Part shown: in pieces, positions 13,175 through 20,956 of the stretch | Layout: the number at the start of each line of letters is the position of its first letter | Position numbering within the stretch: the first letter of the stretch is position 1 | IMG/VR virus record: IMGVR_UViG_3300037189_006833 | Coordinates: 1-24,359 of that record | DNA length: 24,359 nucleotides | DNA from: a virus | Strand: one strand, 5' to 3' | Program-made: the position numbers and the translations under genes | The notes under the pieces: model-generated | Told to the model about the DNA's origin: nothing | Database searches by the model: none | The model's input: the letters and a program-made list of their open reading frames with translations, nothing else

Positions 13175-15070
13175 ATGACGCTAGAAGAAGAATTAGAACT
13201 AAAGGAATTTCTCCGCAATTCAGAGCATGAGAGTGAACACGCATCACTTCGTGCTGCAGTGGCTTGGCATAAGGAACAGGCGGCTAAGCTCAGAGGTAGA
13301 GCACGTAGACTCAGAAGTAGAAGTGAAGAGGTCGTAGAACTTATTAATCGTGCTAAACGACACATGAAACATGCCGAAAATAAAGAGGCAAGAGGTCGTC
13401 GATTGAGAAAAGAGGATGTCGAGATTGAACTCGATGAACGTGTATTGGACCTAGCTCAAAGACAGAAGAGAGCAATGGTATTCAGACGTTATAAAGAAAA
13501 AATTGAACGATCAAAGGAAATTGCACAGAAGCATATGGCTCCGGATAAGAATATCAAGAAGAGAGCATATGTACTTGCCAGACAATTGGTTCGTAAGAAA
13601 TTCGCTGGTCAACGTGGTGCAGAGTATGCACAACTCGGTCCATCAGAAAAAATGTCAATCGATAGAATTATTGATAAGAAATCTGCTCTTATAAAGAAGT
13701 TAGCGCTTAGATTGATTCCTAAAGTAAAGCAAGCTGAACGTCAGCGCTTGTCTTCATATATGGATGGTGCTGCACTTGTAAATAATCATAATGAGAGTTA
13801 TAATAACCTATTCAGTGAGGCATTCAAAGACAATGAAAAGGTACAGCCTAACAAACCGGGCAATAAAGCTCCAGCAGTTAAACTCAAGACTGGTAAGGAA
13901 ACCGGTAAAAGTAATATTGAGCAATTTAGAAAATTCTCTGAAGAAGCAGAAGATGGATCGTCTATCTATCAAGCGCTCAAGAAGAAGGCTGACAAGTCCT
14001 CGGTAGACATCGAAATTCTCGGTGAAGTATACAATAGAGGATTAGAGTCATGGGATACAGACACCAGTGTTTCTGCTCAACAATATGCGTTCGCTAGGGT
14101 GAATTCTTTCCTTAATCGTGGTAAAACTTATTATAACGAAGATTCTGATCTAGCTCATTCAAATTGTGGAACTGAAGATTGCTGTGGTCAATGTGATTCT
14201 GGTGAATTGACCGAACTATCAAAGAAGGCCATGGGTTCTTATGTCAAGAAGGCTGTCCATAGTAGAGATAATATCAAGCGTAAAATTGTCTCTGCTGAAC
14301 ATGAATTAAGGGCCAGTAAAGGCACTAAGGGTCATCATGCGAAGAAGAAGTCATTCGATGCTATCGTATCAAAACTAGTCAAGAGAGACAAGGGACTTGA
14401 GCATGCCATCGATAAAATTGCTGAAGATCGTCTTGAAGAAGCCAAGAATGCTAAGCCAGCACATCGTCTAAGATACGATCCGTTAGAGAATCAATGGTGG
14501 CATTCTTCTAATGCTGGATTCACATGGAAACGTGCTACTCCAGAAGACGCTAAGAAGGCCTATCCCGGCAAGTATAAAGACCTTTCGAACCAACATAATC
14601 TCAGTGAGGAAGACCCCTGCTGGAATGGCTACAAGCAGTATGGAATGAAGAAGAAGGGCGGAAAGAAAGTTCCTAATTGTGTCAAGGAAGACGAGACCAT
14701 GAATGAAATTTCATGGGACACACAACTAAAATATGACACTGCTGCTCGTAAAGATAGATTAGAATCATTTGAAAAGACTCTAGATTCAAAATTCAGAAAT
14801 GAAGATGGAACCTACGAAGACCATCCAGAAAGAGATGCGCTTAATAGCCGTGTAGAACGAAGAAATTTTGGTATCAATACTGTGATGGAGCGATCCAATA
14901 GACGAAAGGGATTCACCATTGAAGACGTAAAGACGTCTGAGCGCGAACCAGTTCTAGTTCCTGCACATACCGATGAGCATGGTAACACCATCAGAGCGAA
15001 AACTGTCATGAGGAAGACTGGTCGCAAAATATTAAGGTCTGGTAATGTTCACAACGGCAAGCCAGACTAA
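13175..15070 (+). CDS. large basic/acidic modular virion-type protein
   Basis: 631 residues. An N-terminal Arg/Glu-rich coiled coil (1-130), then KKFAGQRGAEYAQLGPSEK (about 145-165), recalled from putative structural or internal proteins of cyanophages and other T4-like phages. Cys cluster C331, C336, C337, C340. A module ELSKKAMGSYVKKA (about 345-425) of a type often repeated in large-phage proteins. C482-W-NGYKQYGMKKKGGK with VPNC, another recurring phage motif. Lys is mostly AAG. No transmembrane segment. AAGGGG is 8 nt before the ATG. The next gene shares the LSxxTLxxY modules. Head-internal or core-like structural protein is inferred. It belongs to the late block. Confidence 0.75.
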   Translation: MTLEEELELKEFLRNSEHESEHASLRAAVAWHKEQAAKLRGRARRLRSRSEEVVELINRAKRHMKHAENKEARGRRLRKEDVEIELDERVLDLAQRQKRAMVFRRYKEKIERSKEIAQKHMAPDKNIKKRAYVLARQLVRKKFAGQRGAEYAQLGPSEKMSIDRIIDKKSALIKKLALRLIPKVKQAERQRLSSYMDGAALVNNHNESYNNLFSEAFKDNEKVQPNKPGNKAPAVKLKTGKETGKSNIEQFRKFSEEAEDGSSIYQALKKKADKSSVDIEILGEVYNRGLESWDTDTSVSAQQYAFARVNSFLNRGKTYYNEDSDLAHSNCGTEDCCGQCDSGELTELSKKAMGSYVKKAVHSRDNIKRKIVSAEHELRASKGTKGHHAKKKSFDAIVSKLVKRDKGLEHAIDKIAEDRLEEAKNAKPAHRLRYDPLENQWWHSSNAGFTWKRATPEDAKKAYPGKYKDLSNQHNLSEEDPCWNGYKQYGMKKKGGKKVPNCVKEDETMNEISWDTQLKYDTAARKDRLESFEKTLDSKFRNEDGTYEDHPERDALNSRVERRNFGINTVMERSNRRKGFTIEDVKTSEREPVLVPAHTDEHGNTIRAKTVMRKTGRKILRSGNVHNGKPD

Positions 15071-15083
15071 AGAATAACAATTT

Positions 15084-15091
15084 CATAAATA
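15084..15091 (+). promoter_or_regulatory. late-promoter-like octamer
   Basis: CATAAATA (7/8) followed by TATAAAATA (15092-15100), in the 51-bp gap before the gene at 15122. Either could serve as the late -10. RNA would begin about 15097-15106, just ahead of AGGAG (15111-15115). Confidence 0.6.
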
Positions 15092-15121
15092 TATAAAATA
15101 CATTTCTATTAGGAGAAGAAA

Positions 15122-17083
15122 ATGAGTTTTGATAAGAGTTTCGACAACATTAGTAAAGATTTACTAGAAAAGATTAAGGATATTACATCTGAGAAGAAGT
15201 CATTGTACGAGAAGACCGTAGAAGTGACTGAAGTAGATACTTCATATCTGGATAGAAATTCAGTAGAATCTACTGGACAACTAGATGAGCTATCTGATGA
15301 TACTCTAAGGAACTATCGTAAGGCTGCTCAAGCCGTAGTCGATACCAAGAAGAAGGGTCGTCCATCTGCTGCTGATGTAGCAACCAAGGCGAAGAGAACT
15401 GCTGGTATTAGTCGTGCTAATGAAATTATGGGTGATAGATCAAATAAAAGACAACAGAAGTATCAAGATGATACTAATGAGGTAAAAAATCATATGTACT
15501 TCATGGCACCAAATATTCTTATGGCACATGGGTATAATTCTGCAGGTAATACACCAAATTCACAAATGTTTTTTAAAGTCCATCCCGAACACGGTCTAGT
15601 GACACATTTCAAGTTACATAATCCTAAAGCTGATAACTACTACATGGGGGAGTTTGGCTCTTCTGTTAAGGGATGGAGTACTGGAGATTCTCATAAGCAT
15701 GAAGAGGGGGATACTTACTTCATTAAGAAGAAGGATGTTTCTGAGCGTAAAAAAGATGCTGAACTTCTACTTCGTAAGAAGATTAATGATTATGAAGCAG
15801 AACAGAAGAATAGAGCACTCAACGAATCATTCGACCCAGAAGAAGTAGAAGCTGTCCTAAATGAGGCTCAGGGCTCGTCTAACCGTCTTGAAAAGATGGG
15901 TAAGAAGAATTCAGATTTTGACTATAAGAAGTTCGACAACAAGAGATATGACAAGAAGTCCTTTGATCGTTCCAAGAGACAAATGAAGGACGATGACTTC
16001 AGAGAAGAACTAGAACTTGAGGAATCTTCAGATAAGCTCGGTGACCACACCCTAGTCGCCACTAGAGGTAGTGAGGATGGTAATCGATACGAACTTCATC
16101 ATAAAGATAAAAACTCTGCCGTTCTCATCAGAACACATAAAGATGGTAGACCGTTTAAAAGTTCATATGAGAAACATGATGTCATGTGGAGAGGGCATCC
16201 ATTGGGTGGTAAAAAAGAAATTAACCACTGGATGTACAATACCGATGACAAACTAGCCAAATTCGTCAATAAAGGCGATCTAAAAGAAGCTCAATGTTCA
16301 GCTAATCGTGTCGAGAAGATGGGTAAGAAGAGTTCTGATTCAGAATATAAGAAGTTCGACAACAAGAGATATGATAAGAAGTCATTTGATCGTTCCAAGA
16401 GAACAATGAAAGATGATGACTTCAGAGAGGAAATTGAGTTAGACGAAATTTCATTAAATGCACATGTCAAATATTTAAAGGCTGCAGACAAAGATACTTC
16501 TGGTAAGGATCGTTCTAAATTTGTCAACAAAAGTGTCAATAAATTAAATGCTTATAGAGACAAGCAACTAGAAGATTCCAAAAAGAGAGACCTTGAGCCC
16601 ATAAAACATGAATTAAAAGTTCATGATCTTTCTAGAATGGATCATGGTCGTGCTTACGATGAAACCCAAACTAATGATGATATCGAAGATGGTCATGTCC
16701 TTAAGGTAAAGGGCGGAACTGCCATTCTTATGAGAGCTTGGCCCACTATGGTATCTGGTAAATCAAAGCATCTACATTCTCTAGCAGATGGACATTCTTG
16801 GGAAACTATAGATGGCGGTAAATATAAAAAGTCATATGAACTTGCCAAGAGAACAATGAAAGATGATGACTTCAGAGAGGAAGTCGAAGAACTAGACGAA
16901 GTTTCCAAGAATACTCTTGCATCTTATATCAGTAAGGCTGCAAGGAAGATTTCAACTACTTCACATAGTATCGGCAAAAGCGGTTACAGTAATGATCGAG
17001 CTAAAGACGTCAATAAAAGAATTTCTGGTATTGATCTAGCAGGAAGAAAAATGTCTAGTAAGCCGACGAGAATGGATGACTAA
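15122..17083 (+). CDS. large repetitive modular virion-type protein
   Basis: 653 residues, very charged. Modules: LDELSDDTLRNYRKAAQAV (about 55-105), a globular part (about 120-240), linker repeat 1 starting at A249, a second globular part (about 305-385), linker repeat 2 starting at A390, an ELDEISLNAHVKYLKAA module, a third globular part, a short third linker (KRTMKDDDFREE) and a C-terminal LDEVSKNTLASYISKAA module. The linkers read NRLEKMGKK...KKFDNKRYDKKSFD..., Lys/Asp rich and probably disordered. VLNE-A and DLKE-A before the two long linkers match the T4 gp21 prohead-protease consensus (I/L-x-E, then A/G). AGGAG is 6 nt before the ATG. Likely a late, head-associated protein; role inferred. 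Confidence 0.75.
   Translation: MSFDKSFDNISKDLLEKIKDITSEKKSLYEKTVEVTEVDTSYLDRNSVESTGQLDELSDDTLRNYRKAAQAVVDTKKKGRPSAADVATKAKRTAGISRANEIMGDRSNKRQQKYQDDTNEVKNHMYFMAPNILMAHGYNSAGNTPNSQMFFKVHPEHGLVTHFKLHNPKADNYYMGEFGSSVKGWSTGDSHKHEEGDTYFIKKKDVSERKKDAELLLRKKINDYEAEQKNRALNESFDPEEVEAVLNEAQGSSNRLEKMGKKNSDFDYKKFDNKRYDKKSFDRSKRQMKDDDFREELELEESSDKLGDHTLVATRGSEDGNRYELHHKDKNSAVLIRTHKDGRPFKSSYEKHDVMWRGHPLGGKKEINHWMYNTDDKLAKFVNKGDLKEAQCSANRVEKMGKKSSDSEYKKFDNKRYDKKSFDRSKRTMKDDDFREEIELDEISLNAHVKYLKAADKDTSGKDRSKFVNKSVNKLNAYRDKQLEDSKKRDLEPIKHELKVHDLSRMDHGRAYDETQTNDDIEDGHVLKVKGGTAILMRAWPTMVSGKSKHLHSLADGHSWETIDGGKYKKSYELAKRTMKDDDFREEVEELDEVSKNTLASYISKAARKISTTSHSIGKSGYSNDRAKDVNKRISGIDLAGRKMSSKPTRMDD
15866..16447 (+). 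repeat. diverged direct repeats inside the 15122 gene
   Basis: A segment of about 155 bp at 15866-16020 recurs at 16289-16447, both coding for A-x-x-S-N/A-NR-(L/V)EKMGKK and the KKFDNKRYDKKSFDRSK linker, with mostly silent differences. A third partial copy follows outside this span: 38 nt at 16845-16882 are identical to 16395-16432. The pattern suggests internal duplication followed by exchange between copies. Confidence 0.9.
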
Positions 17084-17101
17084 GTGATGTTTAGAGAAAC
17101 T

Positions 17102-17109
17102 TATAAATA
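17102..17109 (+). promoter_or_regulatory. T4-type late promoter
   Basis: A perfect TATAAATA 19 nt after the previous stop and 20 nt before the ATG at 17130. It is followed by AGGAGATAT as ribosome-binding site, with no masking hairpin seen. This is the cleanest late promoter in the window. Confidence 0.8.
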
Positions 17110-17129
17110 CAATCAAAAGGAGATATCAA

Positions 17130-17954
17130 ATGTCACTATGGGGTAAAACAGATAACGCAGCTAATTCCGTACTATGGGGACCGGTTGCAGTAAATAAAAC
17201 ACCTAACACTGTAAATCAGACTCTATTGTTTGGTAACACGACTGCTAACGCATTTATTTCTGGGGAAACTGTAGGTCAATTTGGTCTAGATACTTCAGAA
17301 ATGACAGCATCCGGCAATGCTTCGGTTTTGTCATATGTCGTTACGGCAGGGGGGTCCGGTTACAGAGCAAACACTACTGTTACGGTTACCGGAACTGCTA
17401 CTGCAAACGCGAGAACTGATGCTACGGGTAGAGTAATTGATGTTAGAGTTGTTCTAGCAGGAAATGCTTACTCCTCTGCACCAACAGTAACTGTGGCTGC
17501 ACCTCCTGCACTCAAGTTCAGTGGTAATGCAATAGCAGTTAATGTTGCTACTGATTATATTACTCTTGGTTCTAACGCTGCATTCCTAGCTAATGGTGAT
17601 CTAGTCACCTATACAGTAGGGGCAGGAAATACTGCTATCACTGGACTAACAAACGCAACTTCATATTATGTTGTAGAAGCTAATACTACCGCAGTTAAGC
17701 TCTCAACTACATATGGTGGTTCTGCCATCAATGTGACTGCTGTTTCTGCTAATGCTGAACCAAATCACTTTCTAACTGGACAAACCGCATCTGCAGTAGC
17801 AGTTATTACTGGTGCTAAGGGTGCTGCTCACTCTGGTTGGGTATTGAGAACTGTAGGTACCGGTGGACGTGCTGGAAGAATCACATACGAAACTCTTGTC
17901 GCTACTGGTTCTATTACCAGTGACTCCGAAGACACAGTACTAAAAGATAGCTAA
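17130..17954 (+). CDS. putative virion structural protein
   Basis: 274 residues, Ala/Thr/Asn/Val-rich and almost all beta: repeated strands such as VTAGGSGYRANTTVTVTG and STTYGGSAINVTA, as in phage fibre, collar or decoration proteins. The N-terminus MSLWGKTDNAANS matches a recurring start (M-x-LWGKTD) that I recall from T4-like phage structural proteins. The ATG has AGGAG 7 nt upstream and a perfect late promoter. The segment YSSAPTVTVAAPP plus GGSGYRANTTV resembles tandem Ig-like or carbohydrate-binding repeats. The stop overlaps the next start. Confidence 0.75.
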   Translation: MSLWGKTDNAANSVLWGPVAVNKTPNTVNQTLLFGNTTANAFISGETVGQFGLDTSEMTASGNASVLSYVVTAGGSGYRANTTVTVTGTATANARTDATGRVIDVRVVLAGNAYSSAPTVTVAAPPALKFSGNAIAVNVATDYITLGSNAAFLANGDLVTYTVGAGNTAITGLTNATSYYVVEANTTAVKLSTTYGGSAINVTAVSANAEPNHFLTGQTASAVAVITGAKGAAHSGWVLRTVGTGGRAGRITYETLVATGSITSDSEDTVLKDS

Positions 17955-18214
17955 TGTCAACCAGAGCTAGGAAAATACCTAATCTTTCCTCTGCTACTTC
18001 CGTATCTAACTCCGACCTTTTCATAATTGAAGTGGTCGGAGCTAATACTTCTACGACTAAAAAGATCACTGCAACTTTACTAAAGCAGAATATTCGTAAA
18101 AACCTCGTTCCCGGTCCATATGCTAATGATTCAGTCGCCAACTCTTCAGGCGGAATTGTCGTAGGGGAACTGTACTATACATCCTCTGGGGACATCAAAA
18201 TTAGACTGGCTTAA
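17954..18214 (+). CDS. small putative virion protein
   Basis: 86 residues. The N-terminal SSATSVSNSDLFIIEVVG and C-terminal GPYANDSVANSSGGIVVGEL with YYTSSGDIKIRLA match a short domain I recall next to structural genes in T4-like phages and at the ends of fibre-like proteins. It starts within the previous stop (TAATG), so it is coupled to the structural protein upstream. Possible partner or tip of that protein; inference. Confidence 0.7.
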   Translation: MSTRARKIPNLSSATSVSNSDLFIIEVVGANTSTTKKITATLLKQNIRKNLVPGPYANDSVANSSGGIVVGELYYTSSGDIKIRLA

Positions 18215-18592
18215 ATGACACATTTGAATGAAGATACATTTCTACTGTATGCTGCAAAATATTATGACAACCCACAATGTATAGACTCAGAAGAGTTCTA
18301 TGAAGACATAAAACGCTTTGCTTATCTTAAGCGTCTTTTTGGTAAATATTGCGAATATGGTGAGTTAAAGGAACGACTGATCCTTAATCACATCATCATA
18401 CTATACAACATCTTTGGCAACAATGCAACAGAAATGTTATTCATGAAGCTAGAAGATTTTCATGTACAATTAAAACCATTTGTAGTACTCTTAGGAAGAA
18501 TGCCAGAAACTATTAAATATGAAGATAAGACCCTTTTGAACACCGATATACCTATGGACCTAACCATCATTAAGAAATTGAGGCTTGTCTAA
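18215..18592 (+). CDS. conserved phage protein, DUF7207-like
   Basis: 125 residues, mostly helical. The pattern ENTFLLYAAKYYDNPQC-type start, RFAYLKRLF, GELKERLILNHIIILYN and a final LGRMPE matches a T4-like phage family of unknown function that I recall as DUF7207. Starts directly after the previous stop; its own stop overlaps the next start. No catalytic motif. It sits in the late operon, so a virion or assembly role is possible. Confidence 0.75.
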   Translation: MTHLNEDTFLLYAAKYYDNPQCIDSEEFYEDIKRFAYLKRLFGKYCEYGELKERLILNHIIILYNIFGNNATEMLFMKLEDFHVQLKPFVVLLGRMPETIKYEDKTLLNTDIPMDLTIIKKLRLV

Positions 18593-18957
18593 TGTCAAAT
18601 AAAATTCCTAACAATGGCGAATACGTTCATGTACCAGAACTTGGTGTCTGGAGGGCGAAGAATAAGGGCGGAAGGATGGATGCCTTCAAAACAGAAGATG
18701 AGGCGAAGAAGCATGCCTCTCACGATCCGTTTGCTGGGCTATCTTCATTAAAACAATCGGCTCAGAAGCATAATGATCGTCTTAATGCTACATTTGGTAA
18801 CCGAGCAATCAAGAAATTCACAGTTAAGGAAGAAGCTCCAGTAAATTCTGCGGGTGGTGGAAATATTGCTGCTATCGGTGTAGGTCCACAGGGTGAACCT
18901 CCCGGTAAGATAAATAAGAAGAGAAAAACTTTCAAAGAGTTTAGAAGGAATATGTAA
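18592..18957 (+). CDS. conserved phage protein with VNSAGGGNIAAIGVGPQGEP motif
   Basis: 121 residues. An N-terminal domain with YVHVPELGVWRAKNKGGRMD, a linker, then VNSAGGGNIAAIGVGPQGEP, a motif I recall in several proteins of T4-like and large phages near head genes, and a basic end (KINKKRKTFKEFRRNM). Function unknown. Overlaps both neighbours by about one base in the late operon. Confidence 0.7.
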   Translation: MSNKIPNNGEYVHVPELGVWRAKNKGGRMDAFKTEDEAKKHASHDPFAGLSSLKQSAQKHNDRLNATFGNRAIKKFTVKEEAPVNSAGGGNIAAIGVGPQGEPPGKINKKRKTFKEFRRNM

Positions 18958-19484
18958 TGTTCGGATTAGTGATACCCACATGGATTAAAGTAGTAGCAGT
19001 ACTAGCCGCAATTGCAGGAACCTTTGGTGCTGGGTATTACTCTGGATATAGTAATGAGCATGCCAAGTTCGAGAAATATAAACTCGAACGTAAACTGGAA
19101 ATTTCTGATCTAAAGGTGAATCATGCAACTGCATTATTGAATCTTAAGGATAAGACAGTTACTGAGTATATCGATAGAGTTCAATATGTTAAGCAACTAG
19201 AAACCAAGTATGTTCAAGTAGCATCTACTAATGTTCCACAGCAAGGAACTATGTCTAATGGTTGGGTGTCACTACATGATGCTAGCGCAAAGTCTAGAGA
19301 ACCTGACATCGAATTAGCTTCTGATCCTACGTCATCTGGAGTCACTGATACATCTGCTCTAGTAACTATTATCACTAATTATGCCAGATGTACACAAGAT
19401 CAACAACAATTAATGTCACTACAGAAGTTCATTCGAGACTACAATATTAACGTAGATATTATTAATGCAAAGGCGAAGAAATGA
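18957..19484 (+). CDS. i-spanin (Rz-like) inner-membrane lysis protein
   Basis: 175 residues. One N-terminal transmembrane helix (about 8-30: IKVVAVLAAIAGTFGAGYYSG), then a long Lys/Glu-rich helical periplasmic part (about 32-80: EHAKFEKYKLERKLEISDLK), the classical Rz layout. The call is supported by the lipoprotein gene starting 4 nt inside its end, as in Rz/Rz1 pairs. It would span the periplasm with Rz1 and fuse the membranes at lysis. The C-terminal domain is longer than in lambda Rz (153 residues). Similarity is structural, not motif-based. Confidence 0.82.
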   Translation: MFGLVIPTWIKVVAVLAAIAGTFGAGYYSGYSNEHAKFEKYKLERKLEISDLKVNHATALLNLKDKTVTEYIDRVQYVKQLETKYVQVASTNVPQQGTMSNGWVSLHDASAKSREPDIELASDPTSSGVTDTSALVTIITNYARCTQDQQQLMSLQKFIRDYNINVDIINAKAKK

Positions 19485-19645
19485 AACTAGCTCTGATCGG
19501 ATTACTATCTCTTATGCTAATTGGCTGCACTACTATTGTGGAGAAGCCTGTATTGGTTAAATTTGAGCCACCTGAAGTCCTTATGCGACCACCACAAGAA
19601 TTAATAACTATAAAACCAGAGGTTGTAGATGAGAAGCCTGAGTAA
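19481..19645 (+). CDS. o-spanin (Rz1-like) outer-membrane lipoprotein
   Basis: 54 residues starting MKLALIGLLSLMLIGC, a lipoprotein signal with lipobox LIGC, so Cys16 would be lipidated and 39 residues left in the periplasm. These are Pro-rich (EKPVLVKFEPPE, MRPPQE), as in Rz1. The start overlaps the end of the i-spanin gene (ATGA), and its last 17 nt overlap the next gene. The best-supported gene in the window below 60 codons. Confidence 0.88.
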   Translation: MKLALIGLLSLMLIGCTTIVEKPVLVKFEPPEVLMRPPQELITIKPEVVDEKPE

Positions 19646-19901
19646 TTTCATAACCGAAGCAGAAAATAGAACTGCACTAGCAGATTTGGATGGAATGAAG
19701 CCGAGTGAGGCTAGGTCTTCGCTTGCCAATTATATAACTTCAAATTTTTATCGTCTAGCATCTAAGGGTAGTGACAGAAGTCTTCTACTATTATTAGCTG
19801 CTATCAATGTTTTATCACTAGGTGACGATTCTAGAAATATTAGTAATGCCAGACGATTGGTGTTGATGGCAACCGCTCAGAAAGACAGTTCGAAGAAATA
19901 A
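19629..19901 (+). CDS. small protein with capsid-targeting-like N-terminus
   Basis: 90 residues. The start MRSLSNFITEA lines up with the T4 internal-protein targeting peptide MKTYQEFIAEA, with ITE-A matching the gp21 cleavage consensus. The remainder is helical with a hydrophobic helix (SLLLLLAAINVLSL, about 50-63) and a basic end. The ATG is preceded by AGAGG. It overlaps the o-spanin gene by 17 nt. Possibly an injected internal head protein, or a lysis-cassette protein given the neighbours; unresolved. Confidence 0.65.
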   Translation: MRSLSNFITEAENRTALADLDGMKPSEARSSLANYITSNFYRLASKGSDRSLLLLLAAINVLSLGDDSRNISNARRLVLMATAQKDSSKK

Positions 19902-19965
19902 TAAATATACTACTATATTATTGAAATCCGTGAATAATTTAAAAATTTATTGGGGAGATTTCAAT
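19900..19965 (+). promoter_or_regulatory. late-promoter-like octamer and start-codon hairpin of the holin
   Basis: AATAAATA (19900-19907, 7/8) follows the previous stop. ATTGAAATC (19920-19928) pairs exactly with GATTTCAAT (19957-19965), which includes the first two bases of the holin start codon and abuts the Shine-Dalgarno GGGGAG; an inner AATAA/TTATT stem sits in the loop. Unlike the hairpins at 9128 and 12249, the promoter lies upstream of both arms, so late RNA would still carry the block. Confidence 0.6.
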
Positions 19966-20191
19966 GATCGAGAGAATTAAAGCTGTTATGGAAGTAGGAT
20001 TGTGTCTCATTAGAAAATGGTGGAGACCATTGACCTGTGTTGGTATTGCTGCTACTATGTGGGTACAAGGAGTTATTATTCCTCTAGCAACAAAAACTGT
20101 ACCCGATCTAACGGGACTAGCTGCCCTAGTAACCGCCATCGCTGCAGCATTTGCAGTTCGTGAGTGGGGTAAGACGAAGGGTAATGACTAA
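19964..20191 (+). CDS. putative holin (two to three membrane helices)
   Basis: 75 residues. Helix 1 about 8-18 or 24-42 (RPLTCVGIAATMWVQGVIIP) and helix 2 about 49-66 (LTGLAALVTAIAAAFAVREW), charged ends (IERIK; REWGKTKGND). The WRPLTC...GLAALVTAIAAAFAVREWGK pattern matches a holin-like family I recall from phages and gene transfer agents. Holins set lysis timing by opening the inner membrane to the endolysin; no endolysin gene is seen here. It lies just after the spanins. ATG with GGGGAG upstream, partly held in a hairpin. Stop overlaps the PAS gene. Confidence 0.78.
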   Translation: MIERIKAVMEVGLCLIRKWWRPLTCVGIAATMWVQGVIIPLATKTVPDLTGLAALVTAIAAAFAVREWGKTKGND

Positions 20192-20943
20192 TGACTCAAG
20201 AAATTGTAGAACTATATAACGGATATATCGGACTGATTGCTGCAGCATTAGGTGTTCTTACTACATTATTCAGTAAGAAGGTTAGATCAATTGTGGCTGC
20301 ACCATTCATCTATATTCATAGAACATTCAGCAATAAAGCTATGGAGACTAAGCTTGACTTTATAGTACATGAGCTTAGAGATAACTGTGGATCAAGCCTT
20401 AAGGATGCCATTAAGAAAATTACAGTTCAACTCGATGTGTTCTCATCTACATTTGAAGAACGATCTAATCAGTTAAATAGCTTATTTACTCACGTTGAAG
20501 GTCTCAAATCAGAAATTTCTGAGATGAAGTCTTCTATCAATGATAAGCAAGCCAATCTGGTAGCAAAGTTTACTGCTATGCTAGACCAACCGAATAGTCC
20601 GCCAATCTTTGAATCAGATAAAGATGGCAAGTGCATTTGGGTATCGTCATCATATGTATCTATGGTGTCAAGACCAGCCAATGAATTGCTTGGTTGGGGA
20701 TGGCTCAATTCGATTCATGAAGATGACCTAGAGCACGTCAAAGAACGTTGGCACGAATGTGTTAATGAAAAGAGAATCTTCGACCTTAAATATAGATTCG
20801 TTGATGTAGAGAATCGAATAATTCATGTTAGGTGCAGGGCGACTCCAGTCATGAATGCTTTTGATATTACTGGATGGATGGGAGTAATCACAATTTTACC
20901 CAAGAGGAAAGCTGCAAGTAATAGCGAACTTTTATTCACATAA
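20191..20943 (+). CDS. membrane-anchored coiled-coil PAS-domain protein
   Basis: 250 residues. One transmembrane helix (about 10-27: NGYIGLIAAALGVLTTLF), basic KK VRS afterwards (N-out, C-in), an amphipathic coiled coil about 50-125 (HVEGLKSEISEMKSSIND), then a PAS_3-like domain about 130-240: FESDKDGKCIWVSSSYVSM, LGWGWLNSIHEDDLEHVKER, FDLKYRFVDVENRIIHVRCR and GWMGVITILP. There is no kinase, cyclase or output motif. Starts in the holin stop (TAATG), so production is coupled to the holin. PAS domains bind ligands, haem or flavin; a role as lysis-timing modulator or antiholin is inference. No gene lies between its end and 20957. Confidence 0.8.
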   Translation: MTQEIVELYNGYIGLIAAALGVLTTLFSKKVRSIVAAPFIYIHRTFSNKAMETKLDFIVHELRDNCGSSLKDAIKKITVQLDVFSSTFEERSNQLNSLFTHVEGLKSEISEMKSSINDKQANLVAKFTAMLDQPNSPPIFESDKDGKCIWVSSSYVSMVSRPANELLGWGWLNSIHEDDLEHVKERWHECVNEKRIFDLKYRFVDVENRIIHVRCRATPVMNAFDITGWMGVITILPKRKAASNSELLFT

Positions 20944-20956
20944 CTACATTTTCTTG

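Noticed and set aside
17900-17925. ACTGGT/ACCAGT hairpin near the end of the structural gene as a terminator
   Set aside because: Short stem and no T-run.
18313-18340. ACGCTT/AAGCGT stem followed by CTTTTT inside the DUF7207-like gene
   Set aside because: Only 6 bp with a 10-nt loop, inside a conserved coding segment; a terminator there would cut the operon.
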